Shown: positions 9,169 to 19,399, counted from the first letter of the stretch. The stretch: 64,000 nucleotides of DNA from Gracilaria domingensis (GCA_022539475.1 VCMS01000021.1:62001-126000); one strand, 5' to 3'. A program made the numbers and translations. Notes: generated by a model from the letters alone, not told the origin.

Positions 9169-12100
9169 AAAGTTTCTCTAACAATCTGCCGACGCGCCCG
9201 CGGTTTTCTTGGGACGTACGAAACGTTCCTTGGACGGATGGAAAGGGAAGCCAAGAGCAGTATGCAAACGCCGTTTCACTGTGGCAGGCTTTTCACCAGA
9301 CGTTGGCCGACACCAACGATAACAAGATCAGACCAGCTGTTCAAGGCATCATGCTTCTGTCTCAACTGTTTGGTCGAGCACGAGATATCTGCAAATCGAT
9401 CCCTGCGGATACTATTCGCTCCGAGGCCGGAGCCCAAGCGATTGTCGACGCTTTGTACAAGCGTGACCCCCTGGCTGTCGTCTCTGATGTCTATCAGGAT
9501 TTTTTGGCGCTCCTTAACACTAAGAGGAATGCCAACGAAAGCTTTAAGAACTTCGAATCGCGGTTCCAAGCGCATGTATCCCGTGTGAACGCCCATGGTA
9601 CCGAGGCAAAATTGTCGGAAGCACTAGTGGCCTTCACTTTGTTGGCCAATTCGGATGTGGACAGCAACCAGCGTGTGTCCGTTCTCGCGAACTGTTCAGC
9701 TAAGGACCACACATTTACCTCCACGTCTAGTACCGATGACTTTCTCAAAGCCGTTTCATACGAATCTATTGCCTCCGTTCTTCGACAGTGTGACAAAGTT
9801 CGAAGCCAGTCATCGCCCTCTGCCGCGACAACCCTGTCCACCAACGCCTCTTTCGCTTCATCATCTCGCTCTGGAGGTCGCAAGGCCGCACAACGTCAGC
9901 GTATGACACCGGAGGAGATCATTGACCTCAAACAGAAGACAAAGTGTAATAGATGCGGGAAGTACGGACATTGGGCTAACGATCACCGTCGAGATGGATC
10001 GTTGAAGCCTGGATTCAAGTCAACGGACAATCCCGCTACCGGTGCCAAAGAGAACAAAAATGTGCTGACATTCAACATGGCAACGCTACGCGAGGTAGCT
10101 AATCCCTCATCATCTCTCTTGGGAGCCGACGGTCCACTTTTGGACAACGCAGCACCATACAGTGGCATTGGTTTGGAAGAGCTGCACATGATCAAAGACC
10201 TGGTCCTACCGAACTGGACTGGAAACCTTGACCCGCTACCTGCGCCTGTGGCAGACAAGACGCACTGGCAATATGGATCAGGGACTCACAGAAGCGACAC
10301 GAGGCCTCTATTAGGGTCCATCATGCTCACTGGCCGCACAGACCAAGGCGAAGAAGTCAAGATCCGTCACCTCGTTATGGAGGGGTCATCGCAGTGGGTT
10401 GTCGGACGCAACGTCACGACCCGCTGTGACATTTTGCATATGAATGATAATCTCCTAAAGTTGCCCAACACCGAAGAAGGTGGAGAAACACCCACAATCT
10501 CTCTTCTCGACGTGGATATGCACACTTACATCCCACACTCCGTGTTTACCTGTGATCCTTTACAACTCACCACCCACGACAAGTCTACACTCTTCTGTGC
10601 TACAGCTCATTTTGACGAAGGTCTCGCCGACAGGCCTTGGAAAGAGTTGAAGAAAATTATCGACAAAGTTCACAGACACATCTGTGGACATTCAACCTAC
10701 ACGGACATCAAGTTACTTCTGCAAAGGAATGGTCTTTGGAACGAACAAGTCCGAGACTACCTTGAGAAAACTCTCGAAGAATGTACTGTTTGCCTCACAA
10801 CTGCCAGGCCAAAAAAAGCCCGTAAGGTTTCTCTCAGCAGCATGAGTAGAAGTTTCAACGAGGTGGTGTGTGTTGACCATATGTACTTGGATCAGTACTG
10901 TGTAATGCACATTATGGACTCCACCACAAGGTACTCTGCTGGATGCGTCGTTGAAAACGCATCAATGGAGAGTGCGATTTACGTTTTTGATGCACACTGG
11001 ATTACGCCATTCTGGTTCCCCCATACCGTCGCATTTGATCCAGCATTCAGTAACTCATTGTTTAAGCAGTTTCTAATGTTCCATCACATAGAAGCCCGGC
11101 CTCTACCGCCACGGAGGCATAACAAGAACGTACTGGAATCTAAGCATCGGGTCATAAGAGATATTTTCCTTCGTCTTAAGGAAAATTCTCCCATTGGCTT
11201 TCAACAGCATCCGCGCCTGGTTATTAGTCAGGCAATTCGCATCTCCAACGATTTGTATGGCAATGATGTAATGTCTGCACACGAGCTAGCCAAGGGGTAC
11301 GCACGCCCGATCGAGGCCGGTAAGGGCCCCACATTACTGCCTCAGGAACTGGAAGATGCACATACGAACCTCCTGGCCAAACGAAAGTTAACTCTCATTC
11401 TACGCTCTAAAGCCTTGAAAGAATTTCCAATGTCTATTGGTGACCTCGTACAAGTTTACATCAAACTCCAACACGAGAAGAGAGGACGTTGGTCAGAACC
11501 AAAGCCAATACTTTCATTTGACCTCGAAGGTAGAACTATCACAGTGCCAGGTAAGGGAGGCCGAACAGTGTCAGCAGCAATCGAAGATGTCAGACCGGCA
11601 CTTCGCACAAGGGAACTAGCAACTGTTGTGCAACAGGCAATTGATGATATGGACCGAACGCTAGAAGAATCTCTTTCAGACTACCTAGATTCTTCTGAAG
11701 AAGACACACGAGAACAAGCTGACAGTTCTTCGGAAAGAATATCTGAACAACAAGCTGATACAGAAATAGAACCTGCAAGCATCGGACCCCAATATCCCAG
11801 TATAGGTGACCAAATCGAAGTATATTGGCCTGATGACAAGCAGTTTTACGCAGGAACTGTGGCCAGACACAACCCACGCACGCAGAAGTATTCCGTGAAC
11901 TATCTTGATGGGGATAAGGAAGTTTTAAATCTTCAGGAAGAGAACTGGAGGTATGCGTCAGATAATGGCAATGGTACGGATCCAGGAACAATCGCAGCAA
12001 CAGAATCTCAGAACCAAGCCCAAGAGACTTTACAGTCTGCCGAGGTTCAACTCTCCCCTGGCCAGGAGTTGGAAAGCAAAGAGCGCGAGATAATTGCTAC

Positions 12101-13694
12101 CTACTTTAAAGCCTTTGGTAGTCAGGAATTTATGCTTCACCAAGCTCAAGGACTGCCGCTTTATGCAACCCAGAATGCGTTCGAAAGAGAACAGAAGTCA
12201 TTCATGCGTACAGTTCACGTCGTTCCTGTATCCAAAGTCCCTCGCCACGCCAACATTGTCACAAGTCATGTGTTGTACAAAGTGAAGAAGTGTGACGATG
12301 AATCCTTTACCCTCAAAGCCCGAATCGCTGTTCATGGTAATAAGGATAGAGAGAAAGACGTACTCAAGACTGATTCCGCAACTTGTCCGCCTGTTGGAAT
12401 TCGGATCTTACTGTCTTTGGCCGTCATTCATAAGTGGACATTGGCAAAAATTGACTTCAAAAGTGCGTTTCTTCAGACAGAAGCCGAACGTGATGTGTAT
12501 GTTATACCACCAAGAGAGTGCACGACGAGGAACCAACACTACTGGTTGCTCTTGGCAGCGGCATATGGTCTGGTTAATGCTGGTGCCAAATGGCAACAAG
12601 TGAGTGATGATGCTCTTCGCAGCTTTGGATTCATGCAGTTAGTATACGTCCCACAACTTTTCTACCTCACACATAATGGCCGGACATGCATTCTAGCAGT
12701 GAAGGTAGTGGATGATATACTATTTGCTGGTGAGAGAAGTAAGCTTACTGAGTTGATTATGAAAATTGGAAAGCAGTATGAACTTGGCACAATTGTCTAT
12801 GGCCCTGGATCGTTCAATTTTTATGGACTTCGCGTGCACCAGAAGGAAGATTACACCGTTACTATTGATGGTGAGGAGAAGCTTCAAACGTTCGAAAGCT
12901 ACGTGATCAGCCGTAATCGCCGCAAGGAACTTGACAAGTGTCTAAACGCTATTGAGTCGTCTGCATTTCGTTCTGTCAATAGCTCAATTGGTTGGTTAGG
13001 GATCGCCGCTTCTCCGTTCTGTGCACATGCTGCGAGCTACCTCCAACAGAAAGGGCCTGAACCGCTTGTCAAAGATCTTATAACTCAGATTAACCTTTTG
13101 AAGGAATTGAAAAGACGTGGCTCCCTGCTGAGTTTTCTAAGACCAAGTGGGCAGAAGGAATGTCGCGTTGTAGTGTTTTGCGACGCCAGTCGCTCTACTG
13201 ATCATGGACAACTGGGATTTGTGGCCGGACTTTTATTTGGTGACCTTTCTATCGACTCCATCTTTCATACAATTTGCTGGACTTCACACAAGTCTCGAAG
13301 ACCAGTCAAGTCGATAGGATCGGCAGAAACTCTTGCAGCCGGTGAGGCTATCGACCAAGGAAAGGTTCTGTGTAACGCGTTCAAGACTTTGTTGGGTATC
13401 CAAGTTGGATTATGGATCGTTGTCGACTCCAAAGATTTATACGTTACACTGTCTACCTGCCGTAATGCAACGGATCGGTCTATACGCGGAGATATCAGTG
13501 TCATTCGATATGACTACGAGACAAAGAAGATTGAGCGCATGATCTGGGTGCCTGGAAAATGCAACTACGGTGATCCACTGACGAAAACGGACAGTCCGTT
13601 GGCGGAAGCTTTGCAACTATTGCTCTACTGTGAAAAGATCTCGATTGATTTCGAAGCAGCACTTCACAACAGTTCCAACAAGTCTACTGGCTAG
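9159..13694 (+). CDS. Copia-2 Gag-Pol polyprotein
   Basis: This 1511-codon ORF encodes the whole retrotransposition machinery. I chose the ATG at 9159 because homology with Copia-1 starts exactly there (MGPES) and the upstream codons lie in the LTR. Approximate residues: Gag 1-260; zinc knuckle CNRCGKYGHWANDH at 263-276, with Cys-Cys-His-His ligands; protease at 327 (LLDNAAPYSGIG); integrase HHCC finger 504-546 (HICGH ... CTVC) and D,D,E core at about 571 (CVDHMY), 627 (AFDPAF) and 660 (VLESKH); a Tudor-like segment at 880-931 (IGDQIEVYWPDDKQFYAGTV); RT 1047-1244 with VKVVDDILFA as the catalytic motif; RNase H from about 1341 (VFCDASRS, SAETLAAGEA, VVDSKDLY, GDPLTKTD). The protein would be cleaved by its own protease and act in cytoplasmic particles before nuclear integration. 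All catalytic residues appear present. Confidence 0.95.
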   Translation: MGPESFSNNLPTRPRFSWDVRNVPWTDGKGSQEQYANAVSLWQAFHQTLADTNDNKIRPAVQGIMLLSQLFGRARDICKSIPADTIRSEAGAQAIVDALYKRDPLAVVSDVYQDFLALLNTKRNANESFKNFESRFQAHVSRVNAHGTEAKLSEALVAFTLLANSDVDSNQRVSVLANCSAKDHTFTSTSSTDDFLKAVSYESIASVLRQCDKVRSQSSPSAATTLSTNASFASSSRSGGRKAAQRQRMTPEEIIDLKQKTKCNRCGKYGHWANDHRRDGSLKPGFKSTDNPATGAKENKNVLTFNMATLREVANPSSSLLGADGPLLDNAAPYSGIGLEELHMIKDLVLPNWTGNLDPLPAPVADKTHWQYGSGTHRSDTRPLLGSIMLTGRTDQGEEVKIRHLVMEGSSQWVVGRNVTTRCDILHMNDNLLKLPNTEEGGETPTISLLDVDMHTYIPHSVFTCDPLQLTTHDKSTLFCATAHFDEGLADRPWKELKKIIDKVHRHICGHSTYTDIKLLLQRNGLWNEQVRDYLEKTLEECTVCLTTARPKKARKVSLSSMSRSFNEVVCVDHMYLDQYCVMHIMDSTTRYSAGCVVENASMESAIYVFDAHWITPFWFPHTVAFDPAFSNSLFKQFLMFHHIEARPLPPRRHNKNVLESKHRVIRDIFLRLKENSPIGFQQHPRLVISQAIRISNDLYGNDVMSAHELAKGYARPIEAGKGPTLLPQELEDAHTNLLAKRKLTLILRSKALKEFPMSIGDLVQVYIKLQHEKRGRWSEPKPILSFDLEGRTITVPGKGGRTVSAAIEDVRPALRTRELATVVQQAIDDMDRTLEESLSDYLDSSEEDTREQADSSSERISEQQADTEIEPASIGPQYPSIGDQIEVYWPDDKQFYAGTVARHNPRTQKYSVNYLDGDKEVLNLQEENWRYASDNGNGTDPGTIAATESQNQAQETLQSAEVQLSPGQELESKEREIIATYFKAFGSQEFMLHQAQGLPLYATQNAFEREQKSFMRTVHVVPVSKVPRHANIVTSHVLYKVKKCDDESFTLKARIAVHGNKDREKDVLKTDSATCPPVGIRILLSLAVIHKWTLAKIDFKSAFLQTEAERDVYVIPPRECTTRNQHYWLLLAAAYGLVNAGAKWQQVSDDALRSFGFMQLVYVPQLFYLTHNGRTCILAVKVVDDILFAGERSKLTELIMKIGKQYELGTIVYGPGSFNFYGLRVHQKEDYTVTIDGEEKLQTFESYVISRNRRKELDKCLNAIESSAFRSVNSSIGWLGIAASPFCAHAASYLQQKGPEPLVKDLITQINLLKELKRRGSLLSFLRPSGQKECRVVVFCDASRSTDHGQLGFVAGLLFGDLSIDSIFHTICWTSHKSRRPVKSIGSAETLAAGEAIDQGKVLCNAFKTLLGIQVGLWIVVDSKDLYVTLSTCRNATDRSIRGDISVIRYDYETKKIERMIWVPGKCNYGDPLTKTDSPLAEALQLLLYCEKISIDFEAALHNSSNKSTG

Positions 13695-13716
13695 TAGGTT
13701 TTCGAAAATGGATTGG

Positions 13717-14067
13717 TGTTAGAATTGCGTGTGTTTGCGCAATTGTGACACGTACTTGTATTACGTCAGATTCTGTATGAGGTTCTTACGTGTGTGAACT
13801 CGTGCGTGTCTACACTGAATTGCGCATATGCGGGGTTTACAGCTCTTTGTTGTTTGTGAGCTCACGGATGGTGAGCTGTCTAGATATTATCTGAGCGCGT
13901 TCGTACGAGATATAGCGCTTCTGGAAGTGCATAAATACCACTTGTTCAGGGCGCGACGGACAACAGAAGGAGGTCAAGCACAGACCATCCACTACTCCAC
14001 CGCCGCCGTGAGAAAAGTATTGTTATTAGTCTATCAGTCGTTCGTTCCCATACACCCAGCTTTCATT
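13717..14067 (+). repeat. Copia-2 3' LTR
   Basis: It matches the 5' LTR over 351 bp with one visible difference near its end (TTTCATT instead of TTACATT). The TSD GTGTC follows immediately, after which DIRS-A sequence resumes. Confidence 0.93.
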
Positions 14068-14072
14068 GTGTC

Positions 14073-15850
14073 ACTTGGACAGGTACATGACATCTTTTGA
14101 CTGCCAAGGTGATCTTGGCACCTTTTCTCTACAGCAAGGACAGCGCAAACGCGTTTCGACTGGATCAAACTACTCTCAATTGGAATCGGAAGATGTTGGC
14201 CCTTCCTTGCTATTTGTTGTGCACAGACGCAACTCCAACAGTTTGTACTTCTGTTCGCACACAAGAGACTGCATCTTGCCGTCTCGGAATCAATCGTCGT
14301 CACTCAAGCGACTAAGAGAAACCAACCCTCCTCGTTCCGATTTTTCTTTTTATTGCCGTCTTGGCATGGAGACCAATCCTGTTCCTCATTTAGATACCGA
14401 TGACGAAGAAATCACTCCTGTTCAATTACCAGACGAACCACCTCCCCCAGTAAACGAGGATCGACCTCCTCCAGCTAGATCTGGTGGCAATTCTCGAAAG
14501 CTGTCTGCACGTACAACGAGAAGATCCAAGAGAAATCGCCTTCCAATTTGTGCCCCTGCTATTAAGAAGCCCTCATCGCGCCAAAAAGAGAAACATGCTA
14601 GTGCGCTCCGCCAAAGGAGTACCAAAAGTACCGGTGAATCCAGTGACAGCCCCACTATTCTGCCCCAAGACCTACCCAATCACCCAAGTAGAGACATTAT
14701 CAGGCTCTCTAAGGATGAACTGCGAACCATTTTTGAAGCTGCTCCAACGTCTTTAACCGAGAATCCCGTATACGACAAAGCCGATCCGCTGTCTAGCGTG
14801 CACGACCTTCGCGATACAGTTGCCAATCAAGACCTCTCTTATTCTCAAACCCTCCAACTTACCCCACTTTCCGCCTTGACCAAGATCACGGACACCCCTC
14901 TTGAACAACTTATCAAAATGGCAAACACAAACAAATCTCGTCTGTTAGAAATTGTGAAGCAGGCTTCTAAGGCCAACGAAGATCTGCTGCCGATCGAAAT
15001 TGACGATTCAGACGATTATCAAGTCTTAGCAGCGGTACTAACATGGCGTGCGCAATGATACGAATCCTTTTATGAGGATCTGCAGGAACAACATGATCAA
15101 CTCAAATCGACCCTACACGAATCGCATGATCGTGCATGTGATGAACCCAAACAAGGAACCGATTTTGTACCTGCCACCATTCGAGAGAAAGGAGTTGTAA
15201 TCCAAATTGGCGGAGTCCCGTTACCAAAACCGGCAACTGAAGAATCCTATCAGTCTTTAAACGACGCAGGGAGGCTGCGCCCTAGGCATTCTTCCTTGGT
15301 CCCACCCTACAATCAGAAGGACATCGCAAACCCCACGCTTGGCTGCCCTCACATACTAGGGCCAACCCTGATCATCGAATTTCTCCGAAGAGGGCAAACA
15401 GTGGAACGCTACATCGACAACCTCGATGTGTGGAAGAATTCGAAGAAATCGCCCCAAGCAGAGCAAGAAGCCCGCCACATTGCCTCGTACCTTCACTATA
15501 CCATCCTGCAGTATCAAGGAAATGTCGATCAAGCACTCTCCGACAACCTGTGGATGGAAATTGCGATCAGGCGCCTCTTCTGCATCATCAATGTCGAATA
15601 GGACTACCAGTTGAATCCCGCTCTAAGTCGTTCAGCCCACTGGGTAAGCTACGAACATCTTCTGGAGGTATCGGGCTCCGGTCGCCTATCCAGTCTATAT
15701 CTGCCGCAATACCTGAACAGATATGCCATCCAATCCACGAAGGCCGCTGCGGTCATACAGACGAATGCCAAGACCAGATCTCGAAAGCAGAACTATCGAC
15801 GAGACAACAAACGAGAAAACCAAGGCAATACGGACCAGAAGAAAGAGTAA
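14073..15850 (+). pseudogene. DIRS-A Gag-like protein
   Basis: One frame runs from the Copia-2 insertion point to a TAA at 15848, interrupted by TGA at 15056 and TAG at 15599. The N-terminal part is Pro- and basic-rich (DEPPPPVNEDRPPP; RRSKRNR). The middle (LSKDELRTIFEAAPTSL ... TPLEQLIKMANTNKSRLLEIVKQA) aligns with the DIRS-B protein at 46865-47779 (LSHRQLLDITQSAPTSM ... TAEEIMKLAKEKPNDLVVLI). The C-terminal part (MEIAIRRLFCIINVE) matches LEVALRRVYAILHVEEA of DIRS-B. The assignment as Gag comes from position before RT and conservation between the two copies; no zinc knuckle is seen. The true start is uncertain (ATGs at 14087 and 14366) because Copia-2 separates it from the 5' end. Confidence 0.7.
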
Positions 15851-15878
15851 CGACTCGCCTTCGAACTTTCCCGCTTAA

Positions 15879-17792
15879 TCCAGCTTTGCAGCTGTTTTTC
15901 AGTCACTCCAGGACCTGAAGCCTCCATCTACTCGTGATATAGAGGAGCTTCCAGATTGGGAAGCATGCGAGCTCGTAAATCACATTACAGCTGATATCGA
16001 CACCGGTTCCCCTCCTCGAGAAGAATTCAGAATCATAGATGCAAATCGCATCAATGTCCCTTCCCCTCCAGGTATTCTGGAACCCTCATGGATCCAGTAC
16101 ATGCCTCTCGATCTTGCAGCAGCCTTCTCAGACTCGAATCTGCGCTTCTTCAAATCACCGATTCTGGAGAATCTAAGCAACACCAGATTCCTTCCAAAAC
16201 CACGTGCGCACGCAAAGAATGGACACTACGCCCCTCTTCTTGGGAAGCTCCAGAAAGCCGGTATGCTCTATTGGTCCAAGACGTCTAATGAACACGCCTC
16301 ATATTCAGAACTTGCAAACAAGCTCACCATGACACTGCTTGCCGCTGTCAAAGATGCCAACAACGATCGCCTTATCAGTTGGCCCAGGGTACAAAATGCA
16401 TTCATGCCACGGCCTCCTATAATAGATCTTCCGACACCCGATCTTTTCGCCAATATCAAGTTGAAGTCCCATATTGAATCAATTGGCATATTCTTCGACA
16501 TAAGCAACATGTTCCATTGCATCCGCTTACCAAGCCACTTCGCCATGCTTCTTCCAATGAAAACTATACAGTTTCTCCAATTAGATCACGAAACTCAGCT
16601 TCCCGTGATGCAGGAAACTGGATGCAACTTCCTTCCTACAGACTTCGTGCGCCCCCTGCAGGCAACCATGCCCATGGGGTTCACGTGGAGCGTTGCTGTT
16701 GCACACCGTCTCGCCAATGCCTGTCTTAGAATTGCCTACTTGTCTGCACGCATGAAGATCCCAGAGCACCGCCGCCCTCCCCAGCAATTCAAGTGTCTAT
16801 CTCAAACCGCAGGAACAGTACATATTCTCGAAGGAGACCTGCTAATTCTTCATATCATTGACGACATCAATGCCATCGCGGCCGGGTGGCGATCCTCAGA
16901 TCTAATTCTCTCTTATCGGGAATGCGACCGTACTTTTGCCCAACATGGACTCCGCCGAAAGCCATCCAAATCTAGCCCACTCGACGCAGTTGTCACAGAT
17001 TGTCTGCCCTTTATAGGGTGGCAGTGGCATCTCCACGAAAATATTATCCGACCCGACCCTACAAAACTACTGAACTATCTCTCACAGGCCATGATCCCCT
17101 CCATTTACTCTCAGAAAACACCCGTTCGCCTCCGATCACTGGTCGGGCACCTCATCTGGATCGCCTTGGCCATCCGCCCTGCGTTATCTTTCCTCAAAAC
17201 AACCTTCCTTGTGACTCATCACACACGTACATCTACCTCAGCTCTACGATTAGCTGCTCGTCGGGAAGTATCAGCACTGTCAGCAGTTCTTCCTCTTGCC
17301 CATATCAACCCCGACCGAAAGCTTTGGACAACCCTAGTAGCCTTCGATGCAAGCCAAGCTGCCGCTGGCGTATCCTTCGCTCTTATCACTCTTAGTGCCG
17401 CCGAGTTTATCTATGACCTTGCAGCCAAAGGACACGAAATATCTCCCCTTGAAATGCACAAATATCACACTATCGTGAAATGCTCGAAGTGGGTTCCTGC
17501 TTTCTCCCACAAATGGAGAAGATCGCAACACATTGACGCGCTTGAAGAGTACACTGGTGTACTTGCACTCAAATGGGCTGCCACACACGGAATGAGCGGA
17601 AAACGTCTTGTACTCCTCTCGGACTCAACAGCTACAATTGAAGCTTTCTCTAAAGGCCGTTCCTCCTCAGCAAACTTAGCCCTACCAGCCCGCCGCTTCG
17701 CCGCCATTGCATTGGCGCACGATTTGTGTCCCCGACTTCTGTACATCCCATCTCGCCTTAATCCAGCCGATTCTCCATCGCGTCCCAATTGA
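15879..17792 (+). CDS. DIRS-A reverse transcriptase-RNase H
   Basis: The frame is open from 15879 to the TGA at 17790; the first ATG is 16101, but homology with DIRS-B starts upstream (around EELPDWEACELV), so translation may depend on an upstream start or on reading through from Gag. RT motifs include GIFFDISNMFHCIRL, ATMPMGFTWSVAVAHR and LHIIDDINAIAAGW (the catalytic pair in IIDD). The segment PFIGWQWH and the thumb region (RSLVGHLIWIALAIRPAL) are typical of DIRS RT. RNase H follows (LVAFDASQAAAG, LEEYTGVLALKW, LLSDSTATIEAFSKG) and the end reads PSRLNPADSPSRPN, the usual DIRS RNase H tail. The frame overlaps the recombinase frame by four bases. It is the only intact DIRS-A gene. Confidence 0.85.
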   Translation, partial: SSFAAVFQSLQDLKPPSTRDIEELPDWEACELVNHITADIDTGSPPREEFRIIDANRINVPSPPGILEPSWIQYMPLDLAAAFSDSNLRFFKSPILENLSNTRFLPKPRAHAKNGHYAPLLGKLQKAGMLYWSKTSNEHASYSELANKLTMTLLAAVKDANNDRLISWPRVQNAFMPRPPIIDLPTPDLFANIKLKSHIESIGIFFDISNMFHCIRLPSHFAMLLPMKTIQFLQLDHETQLPVMQETGCNFLPTDFVRPLQATMPMGFTWSVAVAHRLANACLRIAYLSARMKIPEHRRPPQQFKCLSQTAGTVHILEGDLLILHIIDDINAIAAGWRSSDLILSYRECDRTFAQHGLRRKPSKSSPLDAVVTDCLPFIGWQWHLHENIIRPDPTKLLNYLSQAMIPSIYSQKTPVRLRSLVGHLIWIALAIRPALSFLKTTFLVTHHTRTSTSALRLAARREVSALSAVLPLAHINPDRKLWTTLVAFDASQAAAGVSFALITLSAAEFIYDLAAKGHEISPLEMHKYHTIVKCSKWVPAFSHKWRRSQHIDALEEYTGVLALKWAATHGMSGKRLVLLSDSTATIEAFSKGRSSSANLALPARRFAAIALAHDLCPRLLYIPSRLNPADSPSRPN

Positions 17793-18904
17793 CTATCATG
17801 CCTATATCTAGGTCTCTCTGCAAGGCCTACCGAGACCGACGTTCCCTGACGAAAAGAAAGCATACCCATGTTGTACTTAAACCAGCACGAACTCGAGCTA
17901 ACGATCAACAGATATCATCACATCTCGCCATGCCCTGTCCAGAGCTTACTGCTCTTTCGCAACAAGGTCTCACTCTCTTTGTCTCCTTTTCGCTGCTCGC
18001 CGCACGTCTCCAGCAGCAAACCCGGAAACGTTACCTTTCTGCATACTCTAAATTTCTTGCTACAGTATCCTCCCTTCCAAGCTCCGTCATGGCGCTTGAT
18101 CAGCTTCTCTTGACGTACATTCAACAGGTCTCCGATTCAAATTCGTCTCCTGGAAAGCGTCAAGAAATGACCAACCTAATTGCTCACATCATTTTTGTTG
18201 TCCCTGAACTTCGATGCCATCTCGGTCTTGCACGAAAAGCCGTGGGAGCATGGAAACGCTGTGTACCCCATCAATCATCGCTACCGCTAACACTTCTACT
18301 ACTTCGGGCCATCGTCGGCAGACTGTAAGAAACGAGACGCCATGACTCCGCTGTTGCGATTTCAATTGCTTGGGGGGCATTTCTGCGTGCTTTGGAATCT
18401 ATTTCTCTGCGCAAAGAAGATGTCGCTCTCCCAGGTGACTCTCGTATTTCAAGTCTCGGTTCCTCTCAATTGGTAGGCGTCCTGGTGAGACATGCCAAGA
18501 CCGGAACCAACCAATTTACCTTCATCCACGAAACGGCTGTCATAAGCTACGTTTGCTCTCATATGTCAAACCGTACTTCTAAAACGCTGTTCAATATCAC
18601 TTACAATGGCTATCTATGAGATGTGAAAGCTGCAGCGCTCTTTTTCGGAATATCCGGACAGCTAACTCCGCACTCTGCCCGTATAGGAGGCGCACTTCAT
18701 TCCTTCTGCAATGGTGAATCCGCCAAAACGATTGCGCTCCATGGCCGCTGGCAATCTTCATCATCACTACGCTACAATCTTTCAAATGGCAGAGCACTTT
18801 TACAAAAGCTGCAGTTTACAGGAAAGCAACACGCAAGACTGCACCGATACGCTCGTTCAGGAGAGAAAATTATGCAACGATCAGGAAGCAATGTTTGGAC
18901 TTGA
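17789..18904 (+). pseudogene. DIRS-A tyrosine recombinase
   Basis: The recombinase replaces a DDE integrase in DIRS elements and inserts a circular DNA intermediate. The frame overlaps the end of RT (first ATG 17798) and runs to a TGA at 18902. The N-terminal core-binding part includes TRKRYLSAYSKFLATVS. The catalytic part shows the first Arg region (AWGAFLRALESISL), a Lys in HAKTGTN, the H-x-x-R box LTPHSARIGGA, the GRWQSSSSLR segment and a Tyr in LRYNLSNG. TAA at 18326 and TGA at 18617 break the frame without shifting it, so the copy is inactive as it stands. Confidence 0.82.
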
Positions 18905-19399
18905 ACCTGTCACAAAGCACAGCACAAGGCAAAGAACTGATCTCCTTCCGAGATCTGTTGGGTTGGGGCTGCTGGTTGCTAACTGAGAGTCGTCCTAAAC
19001 GCTCTCGGCCAGCTGAGATCCTATACCTCTTTACTCCTCGCCGCCCTAGAGTCTTTCTTGACCTAATAAGAAGACGCCTAGAGCGGCATACCTACCCAAG
19101 CTGTGCGATAAACCTTTGTTTCTTGCGTTCTGCATCACCGCTCTGGCACCATATCACGCATAGCACCTGATAATGACTTATTGTGTGAAATATCAATTCT
19201 TACTTAAGAGAAATGAGTCGTATGGTACGCTTATTGCTGTTCTATTGTTTGTCGCAGTTAGTATTGGAAACGTATAGCAAAATAAAAAACTTTGTATTGC
19301 AATACATATTGCAGAAGAAATGAAATATTGTACAGAATTGTTCATTGCGTTTTATGAGCAATAAATTGCAATTATATTGTAAATATCCCTGGTGATAGG

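Larger units (their letters stand above)
8805..14067 (+). mobile_element. Copia-2: intact, recently inserted GalEa-like copia element
   Basis: A full-length element of 5263 bp with LTRs of 351 bp each (8805-9155, 13717-14067) and TSD GTGTC (8800-8804 and 14068-14072). By eye the LTRs differ at one position (A versus T at 9151/14063). A single uninterrupted ORF spans 9159-13694. A purine-rich stretch (GAAAATGGATTGG) precedes the 3' LTR. Near-identical LTRs plus an open polyprotein indicate a very recent insertion and possible activity. Confidence 0.95.
8701..19173 (+). mobile_element. DIRS-A: tyrosine-recombinase retrotransposon, interrupted by Copia-2
   Basis: The coding order is Gag (about 14073-15850), RT-RNase H (15879-17792) and tyrosine recombinase (17789-18904), the usual DIRS/Ngaro order. 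The left end TTTCAAGGAACGAGGAAG and the right end (CTCTGGCACC to CTGATAA) match the inner and outer parts of the terminal units of DIRS-B. No TSD is seen, as expected for recombinase-mediated insertion. Copia-2 (8805-14067, TSD GTGTC) sits in its 5' region. Without Copia-2 it is about 5.2 kb. All three genes carry stops. The exact ends rest on comparison with DIRS-B only. Confidence 0.75.
8176..19391. mobile_element. hAT-like non-autonomous DNA transposon, split by DIRS-A
   Basis: The termini are CAGGGGTGTCTTGCAATATA on the left and the inverse of CAGGGATATTTACAATATAA on the right, an imperfect terminal inverted repeat with the CAGGG start typical of hAT elements. It is flanked by an 8-bp duplication, GTTATAGG (8168-8175) and GTGATAGG (19392-19399), 7 of 8 identical; 8 bp is the hAT hallmark. 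Both subterminal regions are rich in TTGCAAT/TATTGCAAT words, resembling transposase-binding repeats. Once DIRS-A is removed only about 740 bp remain (8176-8700 and 19174-19391), with no transposase, so it must have depended on an enzyme encoded elsewhere. Confidence 0.8.

Noticed and set aside
15056-18619. Alternative genetic code explaining in-frame stops
   Set aside because: TAA, TAG and TGA all occur in frame in different elements, Copia-2 has none, and the sites fit ordinary mutations.
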